From positions 4,415,001 through 4,479,000 of the forward strand of contig NC_065875.1 of the NCBI RefSeq assembly GCF_933775445.1: 64,000 bases of DNA. Reading direction: 5' to 3'. This DNA comes from Argentina anserina (lineage: Eukaryota; Streptophyta; Magnoliopsida; Rosales; Rosaceae). The notes below the pieces were generated by a model. It ran no database searches, was not told the origin of the DNA, and worked only from the letters and a program-made list of their open reading frames with translations. The translations under genes and the position numbers were made by a program. Every line of letters begins with the position of its first letter. Within the stretch, counting starts at the first letter, position 1. This document shows, piece by piece, positions 61,174 through 64,000 of the stretch.

Positions 61174-62480
61174 CTTCAATATGATGAAATTTGTTTTTTT
61201 AGGTGAGATTTTTAACTTAATTAAATTATATTGACATACGTACAAAGGAGAAAATTACAGTACGTGACCCTATTATATATTTACACAACTTAGTTACATG
61301 TAATAGTAATTGCGAACTTTTTTCTTAATAGAGATTGTCAGAATAAATTTGAAATAAAATTTGAACAACGTTTAGAATTGAAAAAAATTGTGTAATGTAA
61401 GAAGAGAATGTGAGGTGAACAAAACAGGTGGATAAACAAAGTATTATTGAAAAATGAGCAATTTAGGTATTATGACTGGATGAATAATGTAGTTTGAAAA
61501 TAGAAAAAATATATCTAGGGTGAAAAAAGAATGTGAGGTGAAAAAATTAAACTATGGGGTGGCAATAGCCGCACACTTCTTTTTTTCTTAACAACCCGTA
61601 TGTTATTCATTTTTTCCCCATGCTTCTTTTACACTTAACCAAAAAAAAAAACAGGCCAGTTCTTATTTTTCTCCCACTGAATTCCTCCTAGCTTGCACTT
61701 GAGAACTCAACTTTCTTTCACACCCAAATTTGCACATTCCCAACAACGTTGAGGAGATATCATTAAATCGCTACCCATAATTCTAATTTCTTGTTTTATG
61801 GCAGTTACTTTCAGTAAGTCCACATCTCTCACTCCTCGAATCAATTCGTTTTGTTTTACTCTTCTTAGAGTTGTGGGTGTGGCTCTATTTGGTTTAGGTG
61901 GCTAGGTTGCTTGAATAGATTTGGATGCTTGAGGAGATTAGGTGCTTGAGTGGATTGGGTTTTGGTGTTACTTGATTTATATTTGAGATTTTCTGTTCTA
62001 GAGGTAGGGAAAATAAACTTCCTTCATAACTTTGAATTCTAAATTTGTATGTATATGTTGTGATTTGTTGTGATGGTTCCCTACGTTCTGTGTTTCATGT
62101 TGGTGAATATGAATGTGGTGAGCTTCAATTGGAATCGATGTCCCTGTTTGATTAATGTTCTTTGTGGAATTTAGGTGTCCACCAAGCTAGAATTCAATTA
62201 TATATTCAAAATGATTACTTTTGGTTTTTTAGTTCTTATATGGAACTTGTTTGAGCATAAGTTGATCGTACTTATTCTTGAGTTTTCCAGGGGAACGAAT
62301 TCTTTAGCTCATTTTGTTTTCAAATTTCTTAGTACACTACTTTGACCTATATCTACACACCATTCCTCCAGAAATTTAGTTACTGTAGTGATATATTTAT
62401 ATTTCACCAAGTTCTGAGTTACTTTAAAAAGTAATTATTCTTATTTAGCTCTTAAATTCCATAGTGGTCTTATATATATA
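61174..62480. other. AT-rich spacer
   Basis: No coding region recognised. Segment 61660-61830 has a 5'UTR-like pyrimidine-rich look, but no gene follows. Confidence 0.35.
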
Positions 62481-62890
62481 CGGGGCTTTTCAGGTAAGGA
62501 GGCCCTTATCTTAGCTTAAGGTACGGATTTTCATTTCTGACAAACTTTTCGATCAAGTTTTCACATCTCCACCGTGCAATATCTAGGCTATAACGTATAG
62601 ATCATCTCCACAAAATTTCAGCCGATTCCACCACCGTTAAGGTACTCATAACTTCGATTTTCTACTCAAAATATGAACGGTTCAGGTTCGGCAAATTCAA
62701 TACGTCCATTGGTTTTGATTAGTTTGATACCTTAACAATCATGAAATCGGCTGAAATTTTGTGGAGATGATCTATACATTATAAACTATATATTGGATGG
62801 CGGAGATGTGAAAACTCGATCGAAAAGTTGATAAAAAATGAAAATCCGTACCTTAGCTTAAGGTACGGACCTCCTCACCTGAAAAGCCTT
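62481..62890. mobile_element. foldback MITE copy 3 (410 bp)
   Basis: Begins CGGGGCTTTTCAGGTAAGG and ends CACCTGAAAAGCCTT, with an imperfect full-length hairpin as in copies 1 and 2. Flanked by TATATATATA on both sides. Confidence 0.85.
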
Positions 62891-62947
62891 ATATATATAT
62901 ATATACATATATACATATGTATATATATATGTATATATATATATATA

Positions 62948-63363
62948 AGGCTTTTCAGGTGAGGACTGAGGAGGTCCTTATCTTAGTTTAAAGTACGGAT
63001 TTTCATTTTTGACCAACTTTTCGATCGATTTTTCACATCTCCACCGTCTAATATCTAGGTTATAATGTATAGATCATCTCCACAAACGTTTAGCCGATTT
63101 CATGATCATTAAGATATCGAACTAATCAAAACCAATGGACGTATTGAATTTGTCGAACCTGAACCGTTCATATTTTGAGTAGAAAATCGAAGTTATGAGT
63201 ACCTTAACGGTTATGGAATCGGCTGAAATTTTGTGGAGATGATCTATATGTTATTACCTAGATATTTGACGCTGGAGATATGAAAACTTAATCGAAAAGT
63301 TGGTCAAAAATGAAAATCCGTATCTTAAGCTAAAATAAGGACCTCCTTATGTGAAAAGCCTTG
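62948..63363. mobile_element. foldback MITE copy 4 (416 bp)
   Basis: Begins AGGCTTTTCAGGTGAGG and ends GTGAAAAGCCTTG, separated from copy 3 by a 57-bp TA-rich run (62891-62947) and followed by another (TA)n run (63365-63391). Confidence 0.85.
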
Positions 63364-63397
<34 letters not shown>

Positions 63398-63544
63398 ATT
63401 ACATTCTTGACAGTACATCACTAGCTTGTTGGATACATGTCTTTTTATTGAGTATGACATTGACATTCCAAGCTCTTTTTATATGTTCACCGATGCCAAA
63501 CTTTGTAAGCATTTATTCTCTTGTAAGGTGCTGTTTTATTAGAG

Positions 63545-64000
63545 AAAAAGGGTTTCAGGTCTAAGTCCACTAGGAAGAAGGGAGGAGGTGGAGGTAGAAG
63601 CTTTGGCAAGATTAGGAGAAGTACAAGGAGAAACCCATGTTGGGGAAATAAGGACCAAGTTGATCTTCCTGTCATTATCGACAACCACCCTGTTTTTTCT
63701 CAAGACAGAACTACTCAGATCCAAAGCACTGTGCAACAAGGTGAAGACCTCCATGAAGTTCAAATCAAAATGGATGAATAGGTTCAAGTTACAAGACATT
63801 TCCACAATCCAAATCCCCCATCTATGCGTATTGTGGAAATCTCATATGTGGAGGTGCTTCATGGCACTGGTGGCTGGCCAGGGGCAGCCATAAGGGAGGA
63901 ATGAGAATTATTTCATGTAATTGTCAAGGACTTGGATCCCTCTTGACAATTAAAGCCTTGCCGAGATTGGTGAAAAATCAAGCTCCTCAGATCATGTTTA
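63545..64000 (+). mobile_element. LINE (L1-type) non-LTR retrotransposon, 5' part
   Basis: The start of an ORF2 endonuclease at 63901 identifies the element, which continues beyond the window. The preceding 350 bp contain protein-like but stop-broken sequence (GEVQGETHVGEI, KVKTSMKFKSKWM frames), probably the end of ORF1. The left border is approximate. Confidence 0.6.
63901..64000 (+). CDS. LINE ORF2 start (apurinic endonuclease domain), partial
   Basis: The frame MRIISCNCQGLGSLLTIKAL and onward, cut off by the window end, matches the opening of plant L1 ORF2, where the AP-endonuclease domain starts. The family usually has Trp where this copy has Cys (SCNCQGLG), probably a change in this copy. 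The reverse transcriptase is beyond the window. Confidence 0.7.
   Translation, partial: MRIISCNCQGLGSLLTIKALPRLVKNQAPQIMF

Overview
The window is nuclear DNA of a flowering plant. The evidence is multi-exon alternative oxidase genes with the canonical plant exon sizes, plant-type single-exon F-box genes, Ty1-copia and Ty3-gypsy elements with plant hallmarks, CACTA, MULE and hAT elements, and AT-rich intergenic DNA with long CT and TA microsatellites. A eudicot, possibly Rosaceae, is my impression from the repeat families; that is inference only.

Layout. 1-2592 is the 3' half of a Ty3-gypsy chromovirus, ending in a complete 3' LTR. It has inserted into the gag region of a minus-strand copia-like element (2593-4629). 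4870-10691 holds a tandem pair of minus-strand alternative oxidase (AOX1) genes, both with intact four-exon coding sequence. 11.8-15.7 kb is a pile of degraded LTR-like fragments in both orientations. 17556-25698 is a non-autonomous CACTA transposon carrying exon-intron fragments of at least two host genes (histidinol dehydrogenase-like and GID4/VID24-like), a decayed hAT element and two foldback MITEs. 25844-28782 is a 2.9 kb solo LTR with a perfect 5-bp target duplication. 28.8-36.2 kb is repeat-rich, with minisatellites and two ATATCG-rich elements. 36499-37617 and about 47145-48377 are two paralogous F-box genes, with decayed 3'-end relics at 48.6 kb and 57.3 kb. Between them lie a MULE-type MITE and a Pack-MULE carrying a glutaredoxin-like gene fragment. 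49795-54714 is a complete, intact and apparently young Ty1-copia element. 56027-56863 is an intact short-chain dehydrogenase/reductase gene. 58153-61168 is a second solo LTR of the 2.9-3.0 kb family, in the opposite orientation. 62.5-63.4 kb has a second pair of the foldback MITEs in TA repeats. The window ends in the start of a LINE ORF2.

The likely functional host genes are five: two AOX, two F-box and one SDR. AOX supplies the cyanide-insensitive branch of mitochondrial respiration. The F-box proteins would be substrate adaptors of SCF ubiquitin ligases. The SDR is probably an oxidoreductase of specialised metabolism. I see no operon-like coupling, as expected for a plant. Everything else is transposon sequence, relics or AT-rich spacer. 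The most unusual content is the gene-fragment-carrying CACTA and the MITE family sitting in TA microsatellites.
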